A stretch of 64,000 nucleotides of DNA from Thalassococcus sp. S3 (GTDB lineage: Bacteria; Pseudomonadota; Alphaproteobacteria; Rhodobacterales; Rhodobacteraceae): positions 1,426,001 to 1,490,000 of the forward strand of contig NZ_CP022303.1 of NCBI RefSeq assembly GCF_004216475.1. The letters are read 5' to 3'. Positions 45,886 to 54,239 of the stretch are shown here, piece by piece (position 1 is the stretch's first letter; each line of letters opens with the position of its first letter). A program made the translations under genes and the position numbers. The notes beneath the pieces were generated by a model that ran no database searches, had not been told where the DNA came from, and was given only the letters and a program-made list of their open reading frames with translations.

Positions 45886-46897
45886 AACCCTCGCAAATGC
45901 TTTGCAGCAAAAGCCAGTCCCTGTCTCTCATCAGCGGCGTCGTATCGCGCCCGGCCATCGGGTCAGCCTCGATCAGGCCAAGAACGGTTTCGCCGGTAAT
46001 GTCGCGCGCATAGGCGTAGGGGGACGAACGCAGCTCTGCCTGCGCGAAGCCTGCGAGCAGAACATCGTCGTTTAACGGCGGCCTTGCATTCATCAGCAGG
46101 GCTTCGGCGTAGGCATCAAGGATCTCGTCGCTCAGCCGCCCCGTGGTGATCAGCCGAAAGGCGGCCCAAAGACCGCTGCCTTCCAGCAGGGCGGCAAGAG
46201 GGTCGGTCATGTCGGCCCGGATCTGCTCGGCCAGGATATAGCCGGCCGCGACATCGGGTTCTTCATGATCCTCGATGATCGCGCGGTTCAAAAGGATGAT
46301 GCCACCGGGCAGGTGCATGCTGTCCCGGACCCCGGCGGGCAGGATCACCAGACGCTCGGTCCCGGTCTGGCTGGCCAGTTCGGCAAGCGCAGGTCTTGCG
46401 TCGGCAAAATCACAGGCCGCGCCCGAAACACGCTCGATCCGGCCAAGGAGCGCTTCTCCGATTTCTTCACGCTTGATGTCGGGTACGACCGACACCGTGT
46501 GCCGTTTCATCGCGCCCGGCAGCCAGAAGAGGGCCAGTGCTGCAATCGCAAGGCTGATCGCCAGCCCGGACAGCCAGCGCAGACGCCCCGGATGCGGCCG
46601 CGCCTTGTCGATTGCGGTCCGCAAGGTTTCGATGGCATCGATCATTTGCGCTTCGTTTTCCGAGAATTCCAGAACTTCGCTGGCATCTTCATCGGGGCTG
46701 TAAATGGCAGGGCGCTCTCCGGGATTGAGACGGACAAGGGCGGCCAGCGACCAATGGGCCAGGGCCTGATCCTTCAGATCGCTGATCACCAGCGTGGCAT
46801 CCCCGATGGACACGATCACCTCCCGACGCTGGCCATCGGGGGTATCGCGCCAAAGGGCGGTGGCTTCCAACCGCTGATACTGTGTCAGAGCTGTCAT
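45884..46897 (-). CDS. Conserved membrane protein, resembling an inactive M48-type peptidase
   Basis: The 337-residue protein has a cytoplasmic N-terminal region that may form a sensor-like domain (IVSIGDATLVISDLKDQALAHWSL), one membrane helix at about 105-127, and an extracytoplasmic domain. That domain has the order LVILPAGVRDSMHLPGGIILLNRAII followed by AAGYILAEQIRAD, where M48 peptidases have HExxH, and then a helical DEILDAYAEALLM stretch. No HExxH is present, so it would be catalytically dead. The M48 likeness is my reading of the pattern, not a search. Confidence 0.65.
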   Translation of the reverse strand: MTALTQYQRLEATALWRDTPDGQRREVIVSIGDATLVISDLKDQALAHWSLAALVRLNPGERPAIYSPDEDASEVLEFSENEAQMIDAIETLRTAIDKARPHPGRLRWLSGLAISLAIAALALFWLPGAMKRHTVSVVPDIKREEIGEALLGRIERVSGAACDFADARPALAELASQTGTERLVILPAGVRDSMHLPGGIILLNRAIIEDHEEPDVAAGYILAEQIRADMTDPLAALLEGSGLWAAFRLITTGRLSDEILDAYAEALLMNARPPLNDDVLLAGFAQAELRSSPYAYARDITGETVLGLIEADPMAGRDTTPLMRDRDWLLLQSICEG

Positions 46898-46984
46898 AGG
46901 CTCGGGATCTGCTCATGCCTTATTTTAAGGCAAGCGTATCATGGGCGTCGCCTCAAGAGCAAACTCCTTGGGGGATGGGGCGGC

Positions 46985-48616
46985 CTACGTCAGATTGGCC
47001 GCCAGTTTGCGCAGTTCGAATTTCTGGATCTTCCCCGTCGATGTTTTGGGAAGCTCCCGAAACACAACGGACTTCGGCGCCTTGAAGCCTGCCAGTGTTT
47101 CACGGCTAAAGGCGATCAGCGCTGCCGCGTCTGCATCTGCGCCCTCTTTCAGCTCGACGAACGCGCAGGGCACCTCACCCCATTTCTCATCCGGCTTTGC
47201 CACAACCGCGGCCAAAAGCACGTCCGGATGCGCCATGAGGACCCCCTCCACTTCGACCGAGGAGATATTTTCGCCACCCGAAATGATGATGTCCTTGGCG
47301 CGGTCGGCGATCTGGATGTAACCGTCGGGATGCTGGACGGCGATGTCGCCGGAATGGAAGTACCCGCCTTTGAAGCTTTCCGCGGTGGCTTCGGGGTTTT
47401 TGAGATAACCCTTCATGACGGAGTTCCCACGCATCACGATCTCTCCCTGATCGGATCCGTTCTTGGGGATCTGCTGCATGTTTTCGTCAAGCACCGTGAT
47501 ATCGTCCATCATCGGGAAGGCGACACCCTGGCGGGCCTTGATCGCGGCCCGCCCGTCGGTGTCCAGCGCGTCCCATTGGCCGCCCTTCCAAAGACATTCG
47601 GTGACATGCCCGTAGGTTTCGGTCAGCCCGTAGACCTGGGTGACGTGAAAACCCAACGGCTCGATCTTGGCCAGCGTCGCGGGGGCCGGGGGCGCCCCGG
47701 CGGTGAAGACCTCGACCGTATGGGCAAAGCTGCGACGTTCGTCTTCGGGCGCGTTGACAAGCATGTTCAAAACAATCGGCGCGCCGCCGAAATGGGTGAC
47801 GCCCTCATCGGCGATGGCGTTGTAGATGTTCGGCGCGGTGATGTCCCGGCAGCAGACCAGCGTACCGCCAAGCACGGGCATCATCCAGGTGTGGTTCCAG
47901 CCATTGCAGTGAAACAGCGGCACGATGGCCAGGTAGGTTGGATGCAGCACCATACGCCACGATATGACAGTGCCCATCGTCATCAGATAAGCGCCGCGAT
48001 GGTGATAAACGACGCCCTTCGGCCGTCCCGTGGTGCCCGAGGTGTAATTGAGCGCGAGGCTTTCCCATTCATCCCGGGGCAGGATCCAGTCAAAGTCGTG
48101 ATCGGCCTCGGCCAGGATATCCTCATAAAGCGGGTGCCGGCCACTGGCGGGCCATCCCGCATGCGGATCCGGCACTTCGATGATCAGGGGGCCGTCGCCT
48201 TCCATGCGGTCCTTGGCGGCTTCGGCCAGCTCCAGGAACTGGGTGTCCGCAAGCACGACCTTCGCGGCGCCATGCCCAAAGATGTAAGACACGGTGTCGA
48301 GATCAAGCCGGGTGTTGATCGTGTTGAGGACAGCGCCGCAGGCGGGCACGCCAAAATGCGCCTCGGCCTGGGCGGGCAGGTTCGGGATGAGCGTTGCCAC
48401 CACGTCGCCCGGTTTCACGCCCATACCCGCAAGGGCCGAGGCGAGGCGCGTGCAACGGTCATAATATTCCGCGTAGGATTTGCGATGCGCGCCGTAAACG
48501 ACCGCCGTGTGATCGGAAAAGACATGAGCGGCGCGCCTCAGGTGTGACAGGGGTGTCAAAGGCACGTAATTCGCAGCCGTTTTCTCCAGACCGGTTTCAT
48601 CCGCCAACCAACCCAT
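46985..48616 (-). CDS. AMP-forming acyl-CoA synthetase (medium/aryl-acid type)
   Basis: The 543-residue protein is an ANL ligase: NYTSGTTGRPKGVVYHHRGA, PLFHCNGWNHTWMMP, the VYGLTETYGHV motif, SGDIAVQHPDGYIQIADRAKD, and KTSTGKIQKFELRK for the catalytic Lys. The FHCNGW motif places it near the acyl-activating enzymes used for medium-chain or aryl acids. The dimethylsulfoniopropionate-pathway ligase DmdB belongs to the same superfamily, but I cannot assign that activity. An AGGGAGG site precedes the ATG. It is divergent from the DMT permease. Confidence 0.88.
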   Translation of the reverse strand: MGWLADETGLEKTAANYVPLTPLSHLRRAAHVFSDHTAVVYGAHRKSYAEYYDRCTRLASALAGMGVKPGDVVATLIPNLPAQAEAHFGVPACGAVLNTINTRLDLDTVSYIFGHGAAKVVLADTQFLELAEAAKDRMEGDGPLIIEVPDPHAGWPASGRHPLYEDILAEADHDFDWILPRDEWESLALNYTSGTTGRPKGVVYHHRGAYLMTMGTVISWRMVLHPTYLAIVPLFHCNGWNHTWMMPVLGGTLVCCRDITAPNIYNAIADEGVTHFGGAPIVLNMLVNAPEDERRSFAHTVEVFTAGAPPAPATLAKIEPLGFHVTQVYGLTETYGHVTECLWKGGQWDALDTDGRAAIKARQGVAFPMMDDITVLDENMQQIPKNGSDQGEIVMRGNSVMKGYLKNPEATAESFKGGYFHSGDIAVQHPDGYIQIADRAKDIIISGGENISSVEVEGVLMAHPDVLLAAVVAKPDEKWGEVPCAFVELKEGADADAAALIAFSRETLAGFKAPKSVVFRELPKTSTGKIQKFELRKLAANLT

Positions 48617-48680
48617 TGCATCCTCCCTCGCTTTCCGCGCAATTGCATTTTGACGGGGATAATGGAGCGACGGATTAGGA

Positions 48681-49592
48681 ATGCAAACGCCAATCCTTCA
48701 AACGCGACCGCTTTTGGCCGCGGCCTCGATGGTGGCTGCGATGTCGGTCATCGGTGTGATCGACAACGTCATTCCTCTGATCGCGGCCGAGATCGGGCTT
48801 TGGCAGTTCCATGCCACACGGGCATCTTTGGCGATCCCGTTGGTCGTGGCGATGTCGCTCCTTGGGTTCGGCGCGTTGCGGCCGCTACGCTTGTGGGCCG
48901 TCGCCCTGCGCAGTGCGCTGGTGGCAACGTCGATGCTTTTCTACTTCACGGCGCTCGCCCTTATGCCGATCGCTCAGGCTTTGGCGGGTCTTTTCACCTC
49001 TCCGATCTTCATATTGCTGATCTCCGCGCTTGTCTTGAAGGACCCTGTGGGTCCGTGGCGCGTTCTCGCGGTGGCCATCGGGTTTGTCGGCATCCTTCTG
49101 GTGCTGCAGCCCGATCCGTCGCGCTTTGATGTTGTCGCCCTGATCCCGGTCGCCGGTGGGTTCTTTTATGCCCTCGGCGCGGTTGCCACGCGCAGCCTTT
49201 GCGGTGGCGAAAGCACGATGTCGCTTCTCGCGGGCATGTGGCTGACCCTTGGGGCGATGGGTCTGGTTGGCCTTTTCGTGCTCTCCCTATGGCCCGCAGC
49301 GCCTGAGCCGGGCGCTGCCGGCTTTGTCACCCGCGCCTGGGTCTGGCCCATGTGGCAATCCGCCCCTTGGGTTGCTGTGCAGGCTGCTGGGTCGGTGATT
49401 GGAGTGTTTCTGATCATCAAGGCCTACCAGCTGGGCGAACCGTCCTACGTGTCGGTTTTCGAATATTCGGTCATGATCTTCGGGCCGCTTTTTGCGTTTC
49501 TCGTGTTCGATCAGGCAGTCACTCAGATGCAGATCCTGGGCATTTTCTGTATCGCGCTGGCCGGGGGCGTTATTGCCCTTCGTTCGAAATAG
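48681..49592 (+). CDS. DMT-superfamily permease (EamA-type)
   Basis: The 303-residue protein has ten hydrophobic segments in two repeats, typical of EamA carriers; KDPVGPWRVLAVAIGFVGILLVLQP marks the end of the first repeat and a matching MQILGIFCIALAGGVIAL ends the second. It exports or imports a small metabolite. The substrate is unknown. The neighbour upstream is a divergent acyl-CoA synthetase. Confidence 0.87.
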   Translation: MQTPILQTRPLLAAASMVAAMSVIGVIDNVIPLIAAEIGLWQFHATRASLAIPLVVAMSLLGFGALRPLRLWAVALRSALVATSMLFYFTALALMPIAQALAGLFTSPIFILLISALVLKDPVGPWRVLAVAIGFVGILLVLQPDPSRFDVVALIPVAGGFFYALGAVATRSLCGGESTMSLLAGMWLTLGAMGLVGLFVLSLWPAAPEPGAAGFVTRAWVWPMWQSAPWVAVQAAGSVIGVFLIIKAYQLGEPSYVSVFEYSVMIFGPLFAFLVFDQAVTQMQILGIFCIALAGGVIALRSK

Positions 49593-49607
49593 GATAGCCT
49601 TTCGGGT

Positions 49608-50270
49608 ATGATTATCTCACGCGGTCGCGGCTATGTTTTTGTCCATATACCCAAGACCGGAGGAACCGCTCTTGCGCTGGCGTTAGAGGCACGGGCGATG
49701 AAAGATGACATGATGCTGGGCGATACGCCCAAGGCCAAGAAGCGGCGCAATCGCTTGAAAGCGGTGCAGGCGCGGGGGCGGTTGTGGAAGCATTCCACGC
49801 TCGCCGATATCGACGGTCTTGTGTCGCTGCAGGATCTTGCGGGCCTTTGCGCGTTTACACTGGTTCGCAATCCCTGGGACAGGGCGGTCAGCTATTATCA
49901 CTGGCTGCAGACCCAGACCTTCGATCATGCGGCGGTGACGCTTGCCAAGAGCCGGGACTTTCCGGCCTTCGTCACGCATCCGGTGATCCAGGCTAGTTTC
50001 CGCGATGCGCCCGCATCGGCCTATATGCGTCGGGCCGATGGGGTAGAGCAATGTGCGGCCTACATCCGGCTGGAGCATTTCGAAAGCGACGTGCAGCCGG
50101 TGGTCGATCACCTTGGATTTGATCTTGTTCTTCCAAAGGCCAACAGCTCAGACCGGGATTCGGACTACAGGCTCTACTATACCGATACAGCCCGTGCCGC
50201 GGTGCAGGATGCGTGCGCCGAAGATATCGACCGGTTTGGCTATGACTTCGACCAGGGATATCTTGGCTGA
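49608..50270 (+). CDS. Sulfotransferase family 2 protein
   Basis: The 220-residue protein has the PAPS-binding 5'-phosphosulfate loop (FVHIPKTGGTALALAL, residues about 11-26) and the 3'-phosphate motif LVRNPWDRAVSYYHW, with a C-terminal region YRLYYTDTARAAVQDACAEDIDRFGY. It should move sulfate from PAPS to a sugar or similar acceptor. No polysaccharide gene cluster is nearby. It closely follows the DMT permease (15 bases). Confidence 0.88.
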   Translation: MIISRGRGYVFVHIPKTGGTALALALEARAMKDDMMLGDTPKAKKRRNRLKAVQARGRLWKHSTLADIDGLVSLQDLAGLCAFTLVRNPWDRAVSYYHWLQTQTFDHAAVTLAKSRDFPAFVTHPVIQASFRDAPASAYMRRADGVEQCAAYIRLEHFESDVQPVVDHLGFDLVLPKANSSDRDSDYRLYYTDTARAAVQDACAEDIDRFGYDFDQGYLG

Positions 50271-50271
50271 A

Positions 50272-50292
50272 CAGGGCAGATGCGATGCCCTG
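50272..50292. other. Hairpin directly after the sulfotransferase gene
   Basis: CAGGGCA (50272-50278) and TGCCCTG (50286-50292) pair around GATGCGA, beginning two bases after the stop codon. No T-run follows, so termination is uncertain. Confidence 0.4.
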
Positions 50293-50393
50293 AAAATGCC
50301 ACAATGTTTTTGAGTTCTGCCTTATCAGGGACATTTCCCGACCATCTGGTGTCGTTAACCAATTTTAAGAATTCGTGAACCGCAGGGTGTGAG

Positions 50394-51032
50394 ATGTTTG
50401 GCTGGAAGACGAAAAGAGCTGTAAACAGGCGCCTGGCCGAGCCTGGGGGCGCTCAGGACGGCGGATACATGGCGGCGCCGACCGGGTTTATGACGGGCAC
50501 GCGCGTGGCGTCGAACCTGGGGTGGACGAATGTCGAAACGCTTGCGCTGGGCGACAAGGTTCTGACCTTCGACAATGGAATGCAGGTGGTCACCGACATT
50601 CAGCGGGACGTCCTCTGGGATGTTCCCGACCGCGTTGCACGCGCGCTTTGGCCCATGCATGTGCCGCGCGGGGCGCTGGGCAACCGGGTCGATATGCAAC
50701 TGATGCCCGATCAGGGCGTGATGATCGAAAGCGATGCTGTTGTGGACGTGCTGGGAGATCCGTTCGCCATCGTACCGGCGCGGGCTTTGAATGGCTATCA
50801 CGGCATCGCCCCCATGGTGCCGTCCGACCCGTGCGAGATCATCGTGTTGTCTTTTGACACGGACGAGGTCATCTATGCCGAAGGCGGGCTCTTGGCCTAT
50901 TGCCCCCGCCCGCGCTGTATCGTGCGCGACGATTTCCAAGCGCTCGACATGTTCTATACGGTGCTCGACATGCCCGCAGCAACGATGCTGATCGAGGATA
51001 TGACGGCCCAGGGCACGCCGCAGCTGACCTGA
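50394..51032 (+). CDS. Hint-domain protein lacking the N-terminal catalytic cysteine
   Basis: The 212-residue protein is essentially a Hint_2-type domain: GFMTGTRVASNLGWTNVETLALGDKVLTFDNG, PMHVPRGALGN, LMPDQGVMIES, and CEIIVLSFDTDEVIYAEG. Where the other Hint protein (21471-22508) has Cys before its xRGTLI motif, this one reads TGFMTGTRV, so the usual nucleophile is missing. There is no signal peptide. Self-cleavage is therefore unlikely; its role is unknown. Confidence 0.8.
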   Translation: MFGWKTKRAVNRRLAEPGGAQDGGYMAAPTGFMTGTRVASNLGWTNVETLALGDKVLTFDNGMQVVTDIQRDVLWDVPDRVARALWPMHVPRGALGNRVDMQLMPDQGVMIESDAVVDVLGDPFAIVPARALNGYHGIAPMVPSDPCEIIVLSFDTDEVIYAEGGLLAYCPRPRCIVRDDFQALDMFYTVLDMPAATMLIEDMTAQGTPQLT

Positions 51033-51058
51033 AAAGAAAAGGGGCGCCGAAGCGCCCC
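51031..51058 (-). terminator. Terminator of the fadJ operon
   Basis: GGGGCGC (51041-51047) and GCGCCCC (51052-51058) pair around CGAA. On the minus strand the stem is followed by TTTTCTTTTC, so it is a good Rho-independent terminator for the beta-oxidation genes. It also lies at the end of the plus-strand Hint gene. Confidence 0.88.
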
Positions 51059-51069
51059 TGATCCATTCC

Positions 51070-53277
51070 TTACTCCGCAGCAACGGCTTCGGCCGGGCCG
51101 AACCTGCCATAGAAGGTCTGGCCTTTCTCGGCCATCTCCCGGAGCAGCGGCGGGCAGGTGAAACGTTCGCCGAATTTCTCGGTCAGCTCATCGCACCGCT
51201 TGGCCGCATAGGGTGCGCCGATGATGTCGAGCCAGCTGAACGGGCCACCCGACCACGGGGCAAAACCCCAACCCAGGATCGCGCCGACGTCGCCTTCGCG
51301 GATGTCTTCCAGCACGCCTTCCTCCAGCGCGCGCACCGCTTCGAGAACCTGTGCGAACATCAGGCGTTCCTGCACCTCGATCAGGTCGGGCTGTTCGTCC
51401 GCCAGCGGGTACTTGTCGTGGATGCCCTTCCAATAGCCAATGCGCTTGCCCTTCTCGTCATAATCGAAATAGCCGGCCTTGGCCTTGCGGCCCAGACGGC
51501 CCTGCTCCTCCATCCAGACGATCAGATCGTCGGCTTCGGAAGCAGGGTAGGCATTGCCCATGGCGGCTTTCGTGGCGCGCATGATCTTGGTCGCCAGATC
51601 AATCGACGTCTCGTCGCCCAGTTGCACCGGTCCCACGGGGAAGCCAAGCTGCTGTGCTGCATGGTCGATGAGGGCCGGAGCCACGCCTTCGGTGATCATC
51701 CGCGTGGCTTCGTTGCCGTAAGGAATGATGCAACGGTTGGCGTAGAAGAAGCGTGCGTCGTTGACCACGATCGGCGTCTTACGGATCTGGCGCACGTAAT
51801 CGAGCGATTTGGCCACCGCCCGGTCGCCGGTTTCCTTGCCCTTGATGATTTCCACCAGCAGCATCTTTTCGACGGGCGAGAAGAAGTGGATGCCGATGAA
51901 TTGCTCAGGCCGGCTCGATGCCTTGGCCAGATCGCTGATCGGCAGGGTCGAGGTGTTGGAGGCAAAAATGCAATCTTCGGGAATGATCGCCTCGACCTTC
52001 TTGGTCATCTCGGCCTTCACGCCGGGATCTTCGAAGACGGCTTCGATGATCAGATCGCAGCCTTTCAGGTGCTCCAGATCCGGCGTTGCGGTGATCAGGC
52101 CAAGCATCGCCTCTTTCTTTTCGGGCGTGACCTTTTTGCGGGCGATCCCCTTGTCGAGATAGGCTTCGGTGTAGGCTTTGCCCTTGTCGGCCGCTTCCTG
52201 GTCACGGTCGATCAGGACAACCTCCATGCCTGCCTGGGCGGAGACGAGCGCGATGCCCGCGCCCATCATGCCGGCGCCCAGAACGCCCAGTTTCTTGACC
52301 CGTTGATCCGGTACGCCCTCGGGTCGCACAGCGCCTTTCTCCAGAGCTTCTTTGTTGAGGAAGAGCGACCGGATCATTGCGCCGGAGGAGGGGTTCATCA
52401 GCACGTTGGTAAACCAGCGCGCCTCGATCTTCAGAGCGGTGTCGAAAGGCACGAGCGCGCCTTCATAGACGGCACTCAGCAGCGCCTTGGCAGCGGGGAA
52501 AGCGCCCTGGGTCTTGCCGTTCACCATCGCGTTGGCGCCCACGAAATTCATGAAGCCCGCGGGATGGTAGGGCGCGCCGCCCGGCATCTTGTAGCCCTTG
52601 GCATCCCACGGCTTGACCAGATCCGCATCGGTGGCGTTCAGCACCCACTCTTTCGCGGCAGCGACAGGGTCGGCGACGACCTCGTCCACCAGACCTCCGG
52701 ATTTGGCCTTAGCGGGTTCCACCATCTTGCCTTCCAGAAGGAACGGTGCCGCACCCACGGCGCCCAGCTTGCGCACGAGGCGGGTGGTACCGCCAGCACC
52801 GGGGAAGATGCCGACCATGATTTCCGGCAGGCCGATGCGGGCCTTAGGGTTGTCGGCGACAAAAATGCGGTGTGTGGCCAGCGGCAGCTCCAGCCCTATG
52901 CCGGCGGCAGTGCCGGGCAGGGCCGCAGCGATCGGCTTGCCGCCCTTGTTGGTCTTGGCGTCCATGCCCGCACGCTCGATCTTGCGCAGGAGGGCGTGCA
53001 TCTGCATCGTGCCTTCAAAGAGACCCTTGGCCGGTTTGTCGCCCGCATCCTCTTTCATCTTGGCCAGCAGGTTCAGGTCCATGCCGCCCGCGAAAGAGCC
53101 GTCCTTGCCGGAGGTGATGACGATGCCCTTCACGGCCTCATCGGCCAAAGCGTCGTCGATCAGGTCATTCAGCTGACCCAGCCCGTCGATGGACATCACG
53201 TTCATCGACTTTCCGGGCACGTCCCAGGTGATGATGGCGACGCCATCGTCGCCTTTGTTCATGGTGAAATCGGTCAT
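51070..53277 (-). CDS. fadJ: Bifunctional 3-hydroxyacyl-CoA dehydrogenase / enoyl-CoA hydratase (FadJ-type)
   Basis: The 735-residue protein starts at the ATG at 53277, overlapping the upstream gene by four bases; the open frame to 53391 is not used. Residues 1 to about 190 are a crotonase domain (ALPGTAAGIGLELPLATHRI, IFPGAGGTTRLVRKLG), then an NAD-binding domain (LGVLGAGMMGAGIALVSAQ) and the helical C-terminal dehydrogenase domains (HFFSPVEKMLLVEII; NRCIIPYGNEA). It carries out hydration and oxidation of the beta-oxidation cycle. Confidence 0.95.
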   Translation of the reverse strand: MTDFTMNKGDDGVAIITWDVPGKSMNVMSIDGLGQLNDLIDDALADEAVKGIVITSGKDGSFAGGMDLNLLAKMKEDAGDKPAKGLFEGTMQMHALLRKIERAGMDAKTNKGGKPIAAALPGTAAGIGLELPLATHRIFVADNPKARIGLPEIMVGIFPGAGGTTRLVRKLGAVGAAPFLLEGKMVEPAKAKSGGLVDEVVADPVAAAKEWVLNATDADLVKPWDAKGYKMPGGAPYHPAGFMNFVGANAMVNGKTQGAFPAAKALLSAVYEGALVPFDTALKIEARWFTNVLMNPSSGAMIRSLFLNKEALEKGAVRPEGVPDQRVKKLGVLGAGMMGAGIALVSAQAGMEVVLIDRDQEAADKGKAYTEAYLDKGIARKKVTPEKKEAMLGLITATPDLEHLKGCDLIIEAVFEDPGVKAEMTKKVEAIIPEDCIFASNTSTLPISDLAKASSRPEQFIGIHFFSPVEKMLLVEIIKGKETGDRAVAKSLDYVRQIRKTPIVVNDARFFYANRCIIPYGNEATRMITEGVAPALIDHAAQQLGFPVGPVQLGDETSIDLATKIMRATKAAMGNAYPASEADDLIVWMEEQGRLGRKAKAGYFDYDEKGKRIGYWKGIHDKYPLADEQPDLIEVQERLMFAQVLEAVRALEEGVLEDIREGDVGAILGWGFAPWSGGPFSWLDIIGAPYAAKRCDELTEKFGERFTCPPLLREMAEKGQTFYGRFGPAEAVAAE

Positions 53278-54236
53278 GTCCGGGTCCTTTCCTGGATTTG
53301 TCTGAGGGTCACCAGCGTCTCGGACGGCTCTGGTGACGTGTATGGGAATTCGGTGTTGGCCACGGCGTTGGTGGCCGATGTCATGCGCCACGTGGTCCCC
53401 TCGCGTTCGAGGATCATGCGGCTGCGCACCGGGCCGACGATCACCTCACCCCGGCTGCTCATGGTTGTTGTGTGATATCCGCAGATGAGGTTGCCGCTGA
53501 GAAACTCAGCCTGTGCAGCCTCGCGGACGAAGCTGTCGATCTCGTAGTCGCGGATCAGACCCAGCAACATATCAAAGAAGGGGCGGATGTCAGCGGGGCT
53601 CTTCAGCACCTTGTCATGTACCTCGCCATGGGCGGTATAGGGAAAACGGCAGAGGGCACAGTAGGCTTCGAAATCATTGTCGAGGCTGGCTTGGGTCAGT
53701 GCGTCGATAAAGCCCTGATAAAGGGTCATCGGCTCAGCTTGTGAGCGGCGGATATCCCCCTCGATCTGCTGGAACGGCAGCAATTTGCCTCCGTCCTGCG
53801 GAACATGACCCGTCAGCAACGGCCAGCCGGGACTGGAGACGGCGCTGTGCACTTCGGCAAATTTCCATGTCTCTTCGTGCATCTGAAGAACGATCCGGCT
53901 GGTGTAGCTTGGAATGATCCGCGTGGCATTCCGAAGGGTGTGGGTGACGTGGTGGCCGAGGATGAAGTCGGGTCTCAGGAATTCGGCATCCGAGGCAAGG
54001 CAGATCAACTGGTTGACGCCTTGCCCCTTCAGCGATTGTGAAAAGGCCCGACAGCCGTCGAGGAGGTCCTCTTCGGTTTCGATGATCGTCCGGGCGCTCA
54101 ACGTTTGGCGCAGGCAGGGCAATTTCACGCATGCGCTGACGGTCTGCATATCCCCTTCCAGGATCGCGCGGGCCAGTGTGTCCAGCGCATCCTGATAAAG
54201 AAGCAGAGCGTCAGGTTCTGCGTGAAACCCTGACAT
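53274..54236 (-). CDS. Protein of two tandem NTF2-like domains inside the fad operon
   Basis: The 320-residue protein contains two similar halves. The first starts YQDALDTLARAILEGDMQTVSACVKLP and ends TSRIVLQMHEETWKFAEVHSAVSSPGWPL. The second starts YQGFIDALTQASLDNDFEAYCALCRFPY and ends RSRMILEREGTTWRMTSATNAVANTEFPY. Both look like NTF2/SnoaL-like folds. Three bases separate it from fadA upstream, and it overlaps fadJ by four bases, so it is a stable part of the operon. Its activity is unknown; ligand binding is possible. Confidence 0.78.
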   Translation of the reverse strand: MSGFHAEPDALLLYQDALDTLARAILEGDMQTVSACVKLPCLRQTLSARTIIETEEDLLDGCRAFSQSLKGQGVNQLICLASDAEFLRPDFILGHHVTHTLRNATRIIPSYTSRIVLQMHEETWKFAEVHSAVSSPGWPLLTGHVPQDGGKLLPFQQIEGDIRRSQAEPMTLYQGFIDALTQASLDNDFEAYCALCRFPYTAHGEVHDKVLKSPADIRPFFDMLLGLIRDYEIDSFVREAAQAEFLSGNLICGYHTTTMSSRGEVIVGPVRSRMILEREGTTWRMTSATNAVANTEFPYTSPEPSETLVTLRQIQERTRT

Positions 54237-54239
54237 GGC

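Noticed and set aside
51418..53475. 685-codon plus-strand open frame
   Set aside because: It is antisense to fadJ, and no known domain is visible. The same holds for the long antisense frames at 37283-39277, 46265-48547 and 58203-60068.
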